Shown here: positions 34,694 to 46,808 of the stretch, in pieces | How the letters are laid out: each line of letters starts with the position of its first letter | How positions within the stretch are numbered: the first letter of the stretch is position 1 | Assembly: GCA_038373885.1 (NCBI GenBank) | Contig: JAWZYV010011902.1 | Span: 1 to 64,000, forward strand | DNA length: 64,000 nt | Source of the DNA: Cheiracanthium punctorium | Lineage: Eukaryota > Arthropoda > Arachnida > Araneae > Cheiracanthiidae | Direction: 5' to 3' | The notes under the pieces: model-generated | What the model was told of the DNA's origin: nothing | The model's input: the letters and a program-made list of their open reading frames with translations, nothing else | Databases searched by the model: none | Position numbers and translations under genes: made by a program

Positions 34694-35639
34694 ATCGTGC
34701 GACGCTATTCGACTGCCTGCATGGCAAAACTGCTGGGAAATTTAGATGTAGTACTTTAACTATATTTTCTTTCCTGAAATCATACCAAAATGACAATTTT
34801 GAGGAAAGAAAATAGTAAAGTAGTATTAAAATTACTACGTCTGGAGACGCTGCTCACGGGCATTTTACAGTGTGCACCGCTACCGGGCAACATCCACTTT
34901 ACTGTTCCTGCGACCTTATTCTCCCGATCCATTCCTTTCAGATTTATTTTGTTCTTTCGACTAATTGTCTTACAGCATACGGATATCTAAGCTCGTGCTA
35001 CATGATCCCTTCGAGCCAACCGACGGAAGCATTTTCTGATATATCCAACTGCTTTGCACATTTTTAAAATTTTATCATAGCTAACGGAGTATCGCTTGGA
35101 AAGTCCAAAATAGCAAGTTTCCAACTGATGAAACTTTCCCACAAACTTTATATTAAGCGATTAATTTAAATTTTTGAAAATTGAAATTAAAACATAATTG
35201 TATACATAATCTTTTTTCAATGTATATAGTGATTTCCTTATTGGAAAAATATGTATTACTAGTAATAATTATGATAATGGATAAAAATAAATATCTCATT
35301 GCATTCTAAGGACTAATAATATCGACGTATATAAAATTTATAATACGGAACACAAAAAAAGGAAATTTGTCTACAAAATGTCCCTTTTCGTAACTAACCA
35401 AGGAACCTATGCTTGAAACAAGTTGTTTTCTTTTTTTTTCCCCAGCAAACTAAACTTCTTTCTAAATTCCTTTGTGAAATAAATCTTCTGCAATTATTAG
35501 GCATTCATTGAAATTGGGTCTATTTCTGGATTTCAAAGTCCAACACTAAATTATTTGAAATCTTTACTAATACATTTTTGTACGTAATTGTTATTTTCAA
35601 TGATATGTATCCTTTTGAAAAGGATGCGCATAGGACTTG
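34694..35639. other. AT-rich spacer, nothing recognised
   Basis: Two overlapping plus-strand frames at 34790-35067 have no recognisable motif. No repeat structure noted. Confidence 0.4.
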
Positions 35640-35885
35640 ATTTTCCCCTATCCCATTTCCCAATCATATAGGGCAAAATGGGGTAGTTTGCAGATTTGTA
35701 TAAATTGAGATACAGATCCCGAAATATGCAGCGTATTTCAAGTTTTAATATTGCAGAATAACATTTAAGAATGTAAAACTGAAATTAATATTACTTATTT
35801 AATTTATTTATATTTGCTAATGAGTTATTGCCCAGAATAACCATAAGTACCCAACTTTGCTCACGATTTTCACATTAGCAGTAAC
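35640..35885 (+). repeat. Pogo-family element, 3' fragment (partner 47885-48115)
   Basis: The run GGGCAAAATGGGGTAG, then GATACAGATCC, GTATTTCAAGTTTTAA, TTATTTAATTTATTTATATT, GAGTTATT and CAGAATAACCATAAGTACCC, aligns in order with 47885-48115, where the same tail follows a pogo-like transposase remnant. No coding part is seen here. Probably a 3'-end fragment of the same family. Confidence 0.65.
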
Positions 35886-37473
35886 ATATTCAAGCGCTTA
35901 TCTCCTGAAACTAACTTTAAAATGATCAAAACTATTCAAATAGGTAAAATAATTCATGTCTAAATTTTATCAGATTGTTTACATTTAAAGATTTCATTCG
36001 AGTCTTATTCTACGGTGTTAAAAAAATGAACACACTTGCTCTTTCGAGTAATAACATGCTTACTCGAATTCAGAAAGTACAATACTTAAACTGCAAACAT
36101 ACTCTTTTCTCCATTAAACAGCCTCAATTACTTCCAATTTAGAAAGCTATTTCAAATCACAAAAAGCTTTTAAAGCTTTATAAAAATACATTAGCCATAG
36201 TTTTAGTAACTAAAGAGCCTCGATTTAAGCTCCGTTTCAACAGATAATTTTCTGTTGTATATTTCAACAACAACAAAAAAAGATCTATTTAAACTAAGTT
36301 GTCTTGTTCTTGGAACTTTACTTTTTTATAATTCTTTTAAATAGTGCAGTTTTCTGTTTTAAGTGTTCTTCTGGGGTAAAATTACTGTTAAAAGTTTTCA
36401 AATATGATATTCGTTTTTCCTTACGATCGGTTTTGAAAGTTTAATGTAATTCAGTTTGTTTTTAACATGTTCTCTGCATAAAACGCACGATAAAGCGCAG
36501 AAAAAATATTTTCTAAATATACTCTTATACTTTTTAAAAAATTCTTTAAATAGCATGTATTGGAGATCCAAGTCTAGATGTTAATTAAAAAATAATAATA
36601 AATAAAAACATGAAGTTCTTCACTCATGTGCTGAAGTCATAAATTCTCACTGAGGATTTTCTGCGCTGGTGAATCGACCTAATTAACTGATTGCTATTAC
36701 GACACATGCATTTCAAGCATAATCATTATTCATTGCTGTTTGTATAATTTAGTACTTTAGTTTGTTTATAATACCGTTCTCACTCAGTATGAATATTTTG
36801 CTAAGAGAAAAGTAAGACAACTGAACGAATAATCTATTATTTGTTTCCGTGCTCCTTGGTAAAAATTGAAAACAATTCTGTGTAACTACAAAATTAACAA
36901 TAGTACTTATTTAACAAGACAACTATCTTTACTTAACAAGATTCTAGTAAAATGCTGAACGTAATTTTTGCTGATAAATATTCATTTTTGTGTGAGAAAG
37001 CTTCTTACTGGCAATAGATGATCGATTTTTCTTTAGCCAATGACTGCTTCTCACGGTGTTTTATCGTGTTTCATCGTTCAGCGAATTCAGTACTTGGCCC
37101 AGAAACTAAAATTGAATCTAAAAACGATGATTGGGAGGCGCACTTCAGACAATGAGTGGGCTAATACCCACAAAATCAATGCTTGGGATTTAATCTGACC
37201 ACCGTGATTGAGCCAAATGCCTAAATTTAACCATAATACAATGAACTGATTAGGATACTATCTGACCCACGGGGACATAATAAAGTGTGTGTATCTGTAA
37301 GTTTACCCCGTGTACGGTCGAATTCCTTTTCATTGGCGAAAGGCTCTGTTGCCGGTGGTAACGCGAACTGATATTGCTAGTAGAGTTTCAAATATTTTCA
37401 AAAAGTATTTTCAGGGATCGCTCCTTTAAATGAATATAATGATAATAATACATCAAATTGCTGTGATTATGAC

Positions 37474-37515
37474 AGCTTTAATGTATTTTATTTGCCAATA
37501 AAATACATTAAAGCT
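37474..37515. repeat. Perfect 19-bp inverted repeat with 4-nt loop
   Basis: AGCTTTAATGTATTTTATT (37474-37492), loop TGCC, then its exact complement (37497-37515). As RNA it would form a perfect stem-loop; as DNA a cruciform. No transposon context is evident. Confidence 0.9.
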
Positions 37516-37848
37516 AGTTGGCAGTATTTCTCACGTATTGTGAACTATTTTAATGTAAGAAAATTAAATGAAAGATAAATATAATTTTTCCTTACAGAAA
37601 TACACCTTTAGCAGCACGATTTAAATATGTGTCAGACCTTGATATAAACTTGCAGAATTAGAAGAATGTTTTTCTTTATTTTTTTTTTCCTCCTCAAAAT
37701 AAAGATGCGTGTGCTTCACGCTAAAATAATATATAGCTGATTTATTAAACATTTTCCAAAGTTGAAAATTGTTCAAGAGTTCGGTCTGTCAGACTGTCCG
37801 CTCTCTTATTATCATAAATAGGTATCAGGTGTTACAAAATTTATTAAT

Positions 37849-37896
37849 GTAAATGCTACATACTATGCTCCTTATTGCAGTGCATGTAGCATTTAC
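37849..37896. repeat. 13-bp inverted repeat with 22-nt loop
   Basis: GTAAATGCTACAT (37849-37861) is exactly complementary to ATGTAGCATTTAC (37884-37896). The loop has weak extra complementarity. Role unknown. Confidence 0.8.
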
Positions 37897-38901
37897 GACT
37901 TATATAAGTACAATCTAACTTTCCTAGTTCGGGCTGTATGTGTAGTGATTAAAAGTAAATATGTTAAAACCTTACGTTTTTAACCTGTTCGCTTCTATTT
38001 TTGACGAAATGCTGCTGTTGCATTTCCGCAACGATCAAAATACGTATAGAAGTGGTCCGTAGTCAAAGAAATTCGAATATGAAAGTGTTTTACATAAAAC
38101 TGATTCGATGTTTTTATTTATTTATTTTATTTACTTTCTCTTTTTCATTATAAGATTTTGGCGGAATTTCTTCAAGATATAAGTGGCGAAACTTTAATAT
38201 TTTCACTTCTCAACTTCTTCAGAGTTCTGACTTTTTCCACGAAATTACGGAGCTTTTTCCACGAAAAAGTCTAAAGTCATGTTCAATAAGTAGGATATTC
38301 AGAAAGACATCTATATGGAAGAAATGGGAAAGTGTTCCATTTTTATGAAAAATAAAAATAGTATTGATGAAAGGAGAATGTGCATTTATTTGCCAAAAAA
38401 TATATATTCGGATTTCAATTATTTGCAACTTCTTCAGCTATAAATTGGTTTGATTTTTTATTATTAAATTTTGTGTTTAAAAATATTTCCTGTTGATCAA
38501 TTGAAAAAACTCCTGGTAGATTTTCTTTTAACCCTACAAAGTCACGTGTCCTTTTTTGAGTGAGTTGGTTTCCTGTGTATTTCGGTTTATAACCTTAAAA
38601 TGGTTCATAAATGTATGTTTTTCCTCCATTTATACTCTTTCTCCGAATATATTGAAAAAAAAAAAGATAAAGTAAAGTATGAAGTGATTTTTGACAGTCG
38701 TTTTTACAGATTTATTTGGGCGATTAGGCGCTCTATTTATTTTCGGGTTAAGCAGCAAATAAGTATTTTATTAAAGAAAATGCTTAAATGAAATTTCAGA
38801 TTTTATTTCTATTTTTTCATCATCAAAAAATAGTCATTAAAACTAAATCTTTTGTGTTCAGCAGTAAAATCTTTTACGCTTGTGAAGATTTTTATCAATT
38901 A

Positions 38902-39069
38902 TAGTACAATCTTGTTTTAACGCATTCCAAGCGACCGAAGATAAAATCTTTTGTAGTGAAATTTCATTTCAACTCTGTCTGTGCTATTAATTCTCCTTTT
39001 ATACAACTATTTTATTCGTTAATAGTAAATGTGCGTTAAAGTGAAGGTCATTGTAACGAGATTTCACTT
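38902..39069. mobile_element. Possible small pogo-like MITE
   Basis: The left end TAGTACAATCTTGTTTTAAC and right end, read inward, AAGTGAAATCTCGTTACAAT are imperfect inverted repeats of pogo type (CAGTNNAATCTCGTT). TA precedes the left end, but no clear TA follows the right end. About 168 bp without coding. Tentative. Confidence 0.35.
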
Positions 39070-40809
39070 TCATATATACGCTTATCTTTTCATTTCAAAT
39101 CTAATACCAGATTGTCTCGCATGCAATTCAGCTGAAGAATAGATGTTCCAAAAATAACCGTTCGTTTGTCAACAGTAAAAACCAGCTTGTTATGAACAAT
39201 ATTTGTTCTTTAAAAACACAAGTAGCCATTGGCGTGCACAGTGAACTCCAGTTTATCCCGCAAATAGCATCAGCTGTACGTGCTGTTGTCTAGGAAACAA
39301 CAGCAATTAAGCAATTGCAACAACTTAGAAAGGTCGTTTCAACTGGATTTCACTTAAGTTCGTCTCCACTCTAAGTAACATGATTTAACAACCACCGGTA
39401 GAAACCCTTAAGTAGGGCAGATCTATGCTATTCCATTAGATGCGTAGTCATTGTACAATGTGACAGGGCGTCAAAGCACTCATATTTATTCGGATTATTA
39501 GCAATTAAGTGTTCTTAGCATCAACAAGGGCCATTTTTCCCTCTCTATAAATATAATTAGGTGACGTGCATACATCGTTTTTAAATATATTTACAAGAGT
39601 GACAGAGTGAAACTTTTGGAAAGCGCTGATTTGCGAAACGGCATTTCAAAGAGCCAAGTCGTAAGGTAACGATTAACATAAAAAGGGAATTGGTAACGTC
39701 TAGATTTTGTGATGTTGTATGTACATAAGTATGATCTGTTGGAAACTGTTCAGTAATCAATGTGTTTGATATTTAATTGTATTTTTTTTACGGAAATATT
39801 TGCCATAATGTAGTAGATACATATTTTAGTATAGGATGCTTTTTGTATAATTACGATACTGATTTTAGTGTAGGATGTTAAATGACTTAAAATTTTATTT
39901 TTTCTGAATAAAAAACAGGCTTACTTGTGAGTTGTAGCTGCCGACTGAGTTTGGTTGGCCACAATACAATCATGTCGCTACCATTATCTTGACGATATAT
40001 GTTCGTTGCTCGACGATACAATTTCAGTGACCGCTATAGCTCAAAAATACCAGAAACTGACTTCCTTCGTGATTCTTTTACATTGTTAAACGTGCTTGGT
40101 TAAATTTAGATGACTTAGAATATGGAGTCCAGTTACTTATCTTTTAGAGTTCATTAGAGAATCCTTCCGACAAGCTATATAAAATAGCACGTAAGGTATG
40201 TAAAATAACGCCCACTGATCTGAACATATGAAAGGAAATTCAATGAAGTACTTTATTTACACAGTTTATGCCGATTTACTCTTTCTAATCCTTTCCTACG
40301 CATGCATTTAAATTGTAGAGATTAAATGCGTCTGTATTTAATCTCTAATCCTTTCCTATGTATGTATATAAGTATTTTTTTTTAATAAATAAAGCACGTG
40401 AATAAAAATATATTTCTTAATTCACTTATTTCGTATTACTAGCATATATATATACATATATATATATACTTTTTACAAATTAATTAGTTTTTCGTTTTGA
40501 GTTACATTAATTTTTAACATAGCAATATACATATAATATGCATACATGTATACATATACATATAATATTCATTCTTTGACATCAGTTAAAACGTGATGTT
40601 ACCTTGGAAGCAACTTTATTCACCCTATTCTCAATCTCTAATTGGAATGGTCTCAAAAACTTATAAATTTGCTCCAACATTTAGCAAGAAGTTTCATATT
40701 TCGAATGTGTGCTGTTCTAAGCAGTGTAAACGTCGATTCTGACTTATTCTTGCGTTTTGACAATGTAAATTCAAAGTAAGACATCTTTACAGAAGCGTAT
40801 TATACAGTG
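39070..40809. other. Non-coding spacer with TA-rich simple sequence
   Basis: TA/CATA-rich simple sequence occurs near 40441-40470 and 40525-40570. CTAATCCTTTCCTA occurs twice (near 40287 and 40346). No gene or terminal repeats seen. Confidence 0.4.
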
Positions 40810-40817
40810 ACAGGAAG

Positions 40818-42559
40818 CAGAGATGAGACGGGCTCAGCCCGAGCCCGAAAGCCAGAGCCCGAGCCCGGGCCGGAACCGGGCTCGGGCTCTGTAATTCACA
40901 ATTGTGTTCGGGCTCGGGCGGGCTCGTGAAAAATTTCTCCTTTATTGAACATACTGCTTGAAACAGATTTTTAAAAGTGATTCATGAGGAAAATAAACAC
41001 GCTTAAATCTATTGAGTAAAATAATAATCAAACGGAGTATATTTTTACTCAATTTTTGACTTCAAACAGCCATTCTCCCGATTGAGTAAACTTTGCTCAA
41101 TTCTTCGACAAAAATCAATGGAGCGAAAAATTCTCAATTTTTGAGCATTATACAACAGCTCCATTTAGGCTAAATAATAATCAAAAATGAGGAGTGTCTG
41201 TCCGTTTTTGATTAATATAACTGTACTCAATTATGATTATTATTTAAGCTATAGAATGAGCGTTTTTGCAAAATAAGCCCTTTTTTAATTAGCACATCTG
41301 TGCTCCATTAAGATTATTATTTTAAGCTAGAAAAAGGGTGTTTTATTAAAATTGGCTGTTTTTGATTAATATATTGAATGATTCGTTTTCTTCATTTTTT
41401 ATTATCAGAGCTGTAATCTATTATTATAAGCCCGAGAAAATAAATTTTAAATCAAATCAAATACATTACATATATCTTAATACACTATAAAAAAGTATTT
41501 TTTAATAAATAGAATATAATTTTATTATAGTCTCTCGTTATAAAACGAATTCACAGTACAGTCAGAATACAGAAATGCAATCATGGTTAAACCAGCTGTG
41601 AGATTTAATTAAAGAAGCAACCCAATTTATTGACATGAAAAAGGTAAAATACTACTTACTCACTTTGGGTGGAGATATTATAACTTCATTTGTTTTACAA
41701 CAGCTTTTTATAATCCAATCATAAGAAACTATGTCATTAAAGCGAAATCTTTACCTAAAGCATCTCCTCCATATCTAGGCTGAATTTATTTCACAACTCT
41801 GAATATGAAAAAGATGCATTTGGTCTTCGGATATAACTTAAAACTATCACCAGCGGAATACACACACAACTATGGCCTGACCGCGTTTTTTACTATGAAC
41901 CGTTATCCGTTAAGAGCGTGGTCACGTGACGGCGACAGTAATAGGATATGGATCGTGGGGGGAAGAGACAGACAGAATACTCAAGTAGACAAGATTTTTG
42001 CGGAAAATGAGTTAAATAGAATATAGCGGATGGGGAGTGCTGGGGCGAATTGAGGCATTCACAAATTATTGTCTTGAATGAGTATTTTTTGGCGTAAAAG
42101 GATTTAAATCGGCCGATAAGAAATTTAATCAATAAATGAGTGTTAGTTTTAATCAATAGATTTAAGCGTGAAAGTTCTTATAAAAAATAAATAAATAAAA
42201 ATAGATGCACGGGCGCCTAGAAGGTGCGTGAAGCTCTTTGGGTATTTTTGAACGGCAGTTTTATAATCCTTAGTTAGTCATGAGATCCGACATTTTTTCA
42301 TAAAGGATGGATACAAAGAATTAGAAAGTGCATTGGGAGTTTGCAACTATATTTGTCTTTAATTTGCACAAACGGCAAAATTTATTGTATTCTATCAATG
42401 AAGTAATTGAAATTTTTTTATCTTTCGCTGAAATTTCGGGTTCGGGCGGGCTCGGGCTCCGACTTAAATAATATTGCTCGGGCTCGAGCGGGCTCGGATT
42501 AAAAATCCTCGGGCCCGGGCGGGCTCGGGCTTCAAAAAAAGAGCCAGAACTCATCTCTA
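40818..42559. mobile_element. hAT-like non-autonomous transposon with GC-rich subterminal repeats
   Basis: The element is 1742 bp with a perfect 8-bp target duplication ACAGGAAG (40810-40817, 42560-42567). Terminal inverted repeats are CAGAGATGAG on the left and TAGAGATGAG on the right, read inward. An 8-bp duplication with a CAGNGATG-type end indicates the hAT superfamily. Both ends carry striking GC-rich blocks of GGGCTC/GAGCCC repeats (about 40830-40935 and 42437-42535), while the interior is AT-rich. No hAT transposase motif is seen; frames at 41805-42156 and 42321-42554 are not recognisable. GC-rich ends may serve as subterminal transposase-binding repeats (inference). Confidence 0.88.
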
Positions 42560-42637
42560 ACAGGAAGTACTAAACTCCCCCCCCCCAGAAAAAAGCTTCA
42601 CAGAATCGTTAATGTTGCATGCTGCCTAATCCATTGA

Positions 42638-42808
42638 TTATTATTATTATTATTAGTTTTATTTATTTATTTTACCCAACTGCCAGCGTTACTACTTATG
42701 AAAGGACGGGGAATTTAACAACCAATACCAAGAAGGGAATCGAACCCAGTCCCAAGGTGTCCTAAGATGGCTCTCAAGCCCCATCACAACTTAGGCAACA
42801 ACTCATTG
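42638..42808 (-). mobile_element. tRNA-derived SINE, family 2, minus strand
   Basis: On the minus strand a tRNA-like head contains TTGTGATGGGGCTTGAGAGC and a near-consensus B box GGGTTCGATTCCC (about 42734-42746). The body ends in a simple (TAA)n tail (42639-42655). This architecture is typical of tRNA-derived SINEs. I could not define a clear target duplication. Confidence 0.65.
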
Positions 42809-43689
42809 ATTATAAAATATCTTCTAATGCAATCATATTAGCACATGCACTACTGCTTCAGTAAACGTTAACCAGTTACTATTCATTGTTGATAAAAGCA
42901 ACGGGAATGATTGCTCCTCTGTGACCATCTTTGCATCCTATCTTGGTTGTGTGGGTGCTTATCTGATTATTAGGTTTTGCGTGCATGGCGAAAATTTAAA
43001 GACGTGTGGCAGGAAGTAATGATGGCCAGAGAAGGAAAATCTTTGTCGCCTTTCTTTGAAACGGTGAGGAAAATAAGGTGTTCTAAGTATTTACTTTAAT
43101 CACTTACCCTTATTGTTTTTAGTATATATATATATTTTTTTTTTAAATTTTACTCATGTACATAGTGCGTAAGAAAGTGTATACACACATTCAACTGTCA
43201 TAGAAAATTTATTTTTCCCACACTGTTTTACAATTCCTAAGGAACAGTTGCGTTTTTCGGAAAAATTAAGATTTGACAGTGATTGAAGAAATGAAACCAA
43301 GTACATATTTAGTAGGAACGATGTGCATTTATTATAGTGCAAAATGGTGCAAATATCGCCACATCGAAGAATAAAGAATTTGATAAAAAAATGCTCTTTG
43401 GATAATTTCCAAACAGCCCCAAAATATTAATCTTCAGCTCAGAATGATGATCCACGATCGTAGTCACTTAAATGATGTCTTGGTGACATTTTGTTCTTAA
43501 TTATTCCAAGAAACAAGCAGAATTTCAGAGAAAAAACTTTTATAACATCCAGCACTACTTTCGTTAAATATCAAACAGCATGAAGTTTCGTAAATATCAT
43601 GAGCTTGTATGCACTGTCTTTTGCACAGATAACGAGTCCTGGTCTACCACGCCCTCTGAACTTGAATTGACTGTTATTGGTCATCTGTA
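42809..43689. other. Non-coding spacer
   Basis: A short TATATATATA run followed by a T-run lies near 43121-43145. No gene motif. Confidence 0.4.
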
Positions 43690-45560
43690 TGAGACGCAAT
43701 TTTGCATAAATCACTTGTTCCTTAGCAATTTTTCTTATCGGGCATCGTAAAAGTTGAGGTGTATCGTCCTGGCTACTTAACTAGGAGACACTAGCGAATT
43801 CTATCAGTGTGCGTAGAAATATCATCGGACATTTTGGTTAAGTGGTGGAAATAGATGTGACAAGTACTCAACCAAAGTACCGATGTTGAAGGATATCATT
43901 TTGAATATTTACTTCTGCTACAAATTTGAGTATTCAGATTGACAAGAAAGTGCACTTATTTTTCAAACTGGACTACAGTCTTTCTTTTCCCTACCTTGAC
44001 TTCTTTTTCTTTTCAGTGAACATTTCTTTTTCCTTTCACTTAAATGAAATTACCAGGCAATGTATAAAAAATGTTATATTTCTGGATAAAGCTAACGTTA
44101 TAATCAAACAAACGAGTTTGTTGCTCGCTCTCCAGGTCGTATTCCAATTGATATTTTTCTTATGGGGCATCGTAAAAGTTGAGGTGTATCGTCCTGGCTA
44201 CTTAACTAGGAGACACTAGCGAATTCTATCAGTGTGCGTAGAATTGTCATCGGACATTTTGGTTAAGTGGTGGAAATAGATGTGACAAGTAGTCAACAAA
44301 ATCACTTGTTCCTTAGCAATTATCAAGCAATGTATAAAAAATGTTATATTTCTAGAAAAAACTAACGTTATGGTCAAACAAACGAGTTTGTTGCTCGCTC
44401 TCCAGGTCGTATTCCAATTGATATTTTTCTTATGGGGCATCGTAAAAGTTGGGGTGTATCGTCCTGGCTACTTAACTAGGAGACACTAGCGAATTCTATC
44501 AGTGTGCGTAGAATTGTCATCGGACATTTTGGTTAAGTGGTGGAAATAGATGTGACCAGTAGTCAACAAAATCACTTGTTCCTTAGCAATTATCAAGCAA
44601 TGTATAAAAATGTTATATTTCTGGAAAAAACTAACGTTATGGTCAAACAAACGAGTTTGTTGCTTGCTCTCCAGGTCGTATTCCAATTGATATTTTTCTT
44701 ATCGGGCATCGTAAAAGTTGGGGTGTATCGTCCTGGCTACTTAACTAGGAGACACTAGCGAATTCTATCAGTGTGCGTAGAATTGTCATCGGACATTTTG
44801 GTAAAGTGGTGGAAATAGATGTGACAAGTAGTCAACAAAATCACTTGTTCCTTAGCAATTATCAAGCAATGTATAAAAATGTTATATTTCTGGAAAAAAC
44901 TAACGTTATGGTCAAACAAACGAGTTTGTTGCTCGCTCTCCAGGTCGTATTCCAATTGATATTTTTCTTATGGGGCATCGTAAAAGTTGGGGTGTATCGT
45001 CCTGGCTACTTAACTAGGAGACACTAGCGAATTCTATCAGTGTGCGTAGAATTGTCATCGGACATTTTGGTTAAGTGGTGGAAATAGATGTGACAAGTAG
45101 TCAACAAAATCACTTGTTCCTTAGCAATTATCAAGCAATGTATAAAAATGTTATATTTCTGGAAAAAACTAACGTTATGGTCAAACAAACGAGTTTGTTG
45201 CTCGCTCTCCAGGTCGTATTCCAATTGATATTTTTCTTATCGGGCATCGTAAAAGTTGAGGTGTATCGTCCTGGCTACTTAACTAGGAGACACTAGCGAA
45301 TTCTATCAGTGTGCGTAGAAATATCATCGGACATTTTGGTTAAGTGGTGGAAATAGATGTGACAAGTACTCAACAAAAGTACCGATGTTGAAGGATATCA
45401 TTTTGAATATTTACTTCTGCTACAATTTTGAGTATTCAGATTGACAAGAAAGTGCACTTATTTTTCAAACTGGACTACAGTCTTTCTTTTCCCTACCTTG
45501 ACTTCTTTTTCTTTACAGTGAACATTTCTTTTTCCTTTCACTTAAATGAATTTAAAAATC
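43690..45560. repeat. ~269-bp tandem array with nested larger duplication
   Basis: The anchor AGACACTAGCGAATTCTATC occurs near 43785, 44210, 44481, 44750, 45019 and 45288. Four regular units begin near 44301, 44571, 44840 and 45109 (270, 269 and 269 bp apart) and are nearly identical. The first unit is a variant with a deletion between TTAGCAA and TTTTTCTTATC. The first and last units also share a ~185-bp extension (about 43868-44048 and 45368-45548). Period 269 is not a multiple of three and the repeated 66-84-residue frames exist on both strands, so I regard them as by-products. Confidence 0.92.
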
Positions 45561-46069
45561 TTCTTTTCTTAAATATACCTGTGCAAAAATGGGGCAGTAA
45601 AAACCAATTTCAGTGAAGCCCAAAGCAATAACGTATACAAATTCCTTGGCAATCAATTCATCTTTACAGAAATAGAGATACACAGATATATTAAAATCAA
45701 ATTCTTTTCAACTTTATTTGAAGGTATTGGAACATGAATATATTAAAAATAATAAAAGATGAAGGAAAAGAGAGAATTGTATAGAATGCACAATATACAA
45801 GTAAAAACTATACGAGATTTGAAAAAATATACAACTATTAAAGAAATTGAAAATATATGAATAAAGATTATTAAAAGGAAGAAATACTGTTTTTATATCT
45901 GAATAGATATGAATAACAATTGAAATGTTTAGCCTTTAACTTATATTTAAACGAGAATTCGAAATTTCGTAGATGGTTCAGTATTCACTGTATCTATATA
46001 TAACTCTGTTCTTGTAAAGCTATAAGTTATTAATTCTGAAGGACACAGTATAAATTTACAAAGTGTATC
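45561..46069. other. AT-rich spacer, nothing recognised
   Basis: Strongly A-rich with many short AATATA motifs; no structure identified. Confidence 0.4.
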
Positions 46070-46450
46070 AAATAACTTATTCATAATACTTAAATATACA
46101 AGTTCTGACGTTGATTACGAAATTGTTTAAACAAAATGTATTTTCCTTGCGAGACGAAATAGTTGAAAATTGAATTTTCCTCTAGATTAAAACATAAATT
46201 GGCTTCTAAAGGAAAATGAAATTTTTTGTTTTCATTTTTCTGTTACGTTTCATCTTTCAACATTTCATTTACTATATGAAACCAGTCGCATTTAGAAATT
46301 GGAAGATTTGAATTTTATCATATTCTAATATGCTTATTTGAGACTCTAAATTTGAAAATTGAAAGCTAAGTTAATGGTAAATTATACAGACGAACAATAG
46401 ATGTGCTCTATCTGAAGAGACGGATAAAAAAAACTAATTAATGCATTTAA
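46070..46450 (+). repeat. Diverged direct repeat, copy 1 (partner 48895-49265)
   Basis: Ordered blocks shared with the partner: GACGAAATAG/GACGAAACAG, AGATTAAAACATAA/AGATTAAAACTTAA, TTCTAAAGG in both, TTTGTTTTCATTTT in both, TTTCATCTTTCAACATTTC against TTCCTTCATCTGAAATTTC, and GAACAATAGA in both. They flank the pogo-like remnant, about 2.8 kb apart. Confidence 0.6.
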
Positions 46451-46808
46451 TTTTTTCATTAGTAAACTAGAGATAGATGGGGATTTTGCATTGAAATTTT
46501 CTGTACTCCTTTTGTATAAAAATTACAACTAGGTACTTAGACAACATTGAATAGTGCCCAATGCAAAAAAGTCAACCTAATTTGTATACTGACACTGTGT
46601 TTTTGAATGAATTTAAACTCAAAAATTAATTTTAGAAATTTCCTATACGTTAATGCTCATTTCATTGGGAATTGCGAGTTTCAAAATAAAAATTAAATAA
46701 AGCACCTTTAATATATTTATCCCTTTGCGTCATTTGCGCAAAGATAAGTAATTGCCACAAAACTGACAGCAAAAATTAAAACACTAGCAAGCATTCCGAA
46801 TTTAACTG

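Larger units (their letters stand above)
35886..38901. other. AT-rich interval containing two hairpins
   Basis: No coding motif. Apart from the inverted repeats at 37474-37515 and 37849-37896, listed separately, I see ordinary AT-rich sequence. The frames at 38219-38428 and 38600-38791 look like chance. Confidence 0.4.

Noticed and set aside
42730..42808. Possible tRNA on the minus strand
   Set aside because: The B box is good, but I could not build a full cloverleaf, and a body with a (TAA)n tail follows.
43926..45616. Repeated 66-84-residue frames on both strands in the 269-bp array
   Set aside because: Unit length is not a multiple of three, frames exist on both strands, and composition is non-specific; they are by-products of the tandem repeat.
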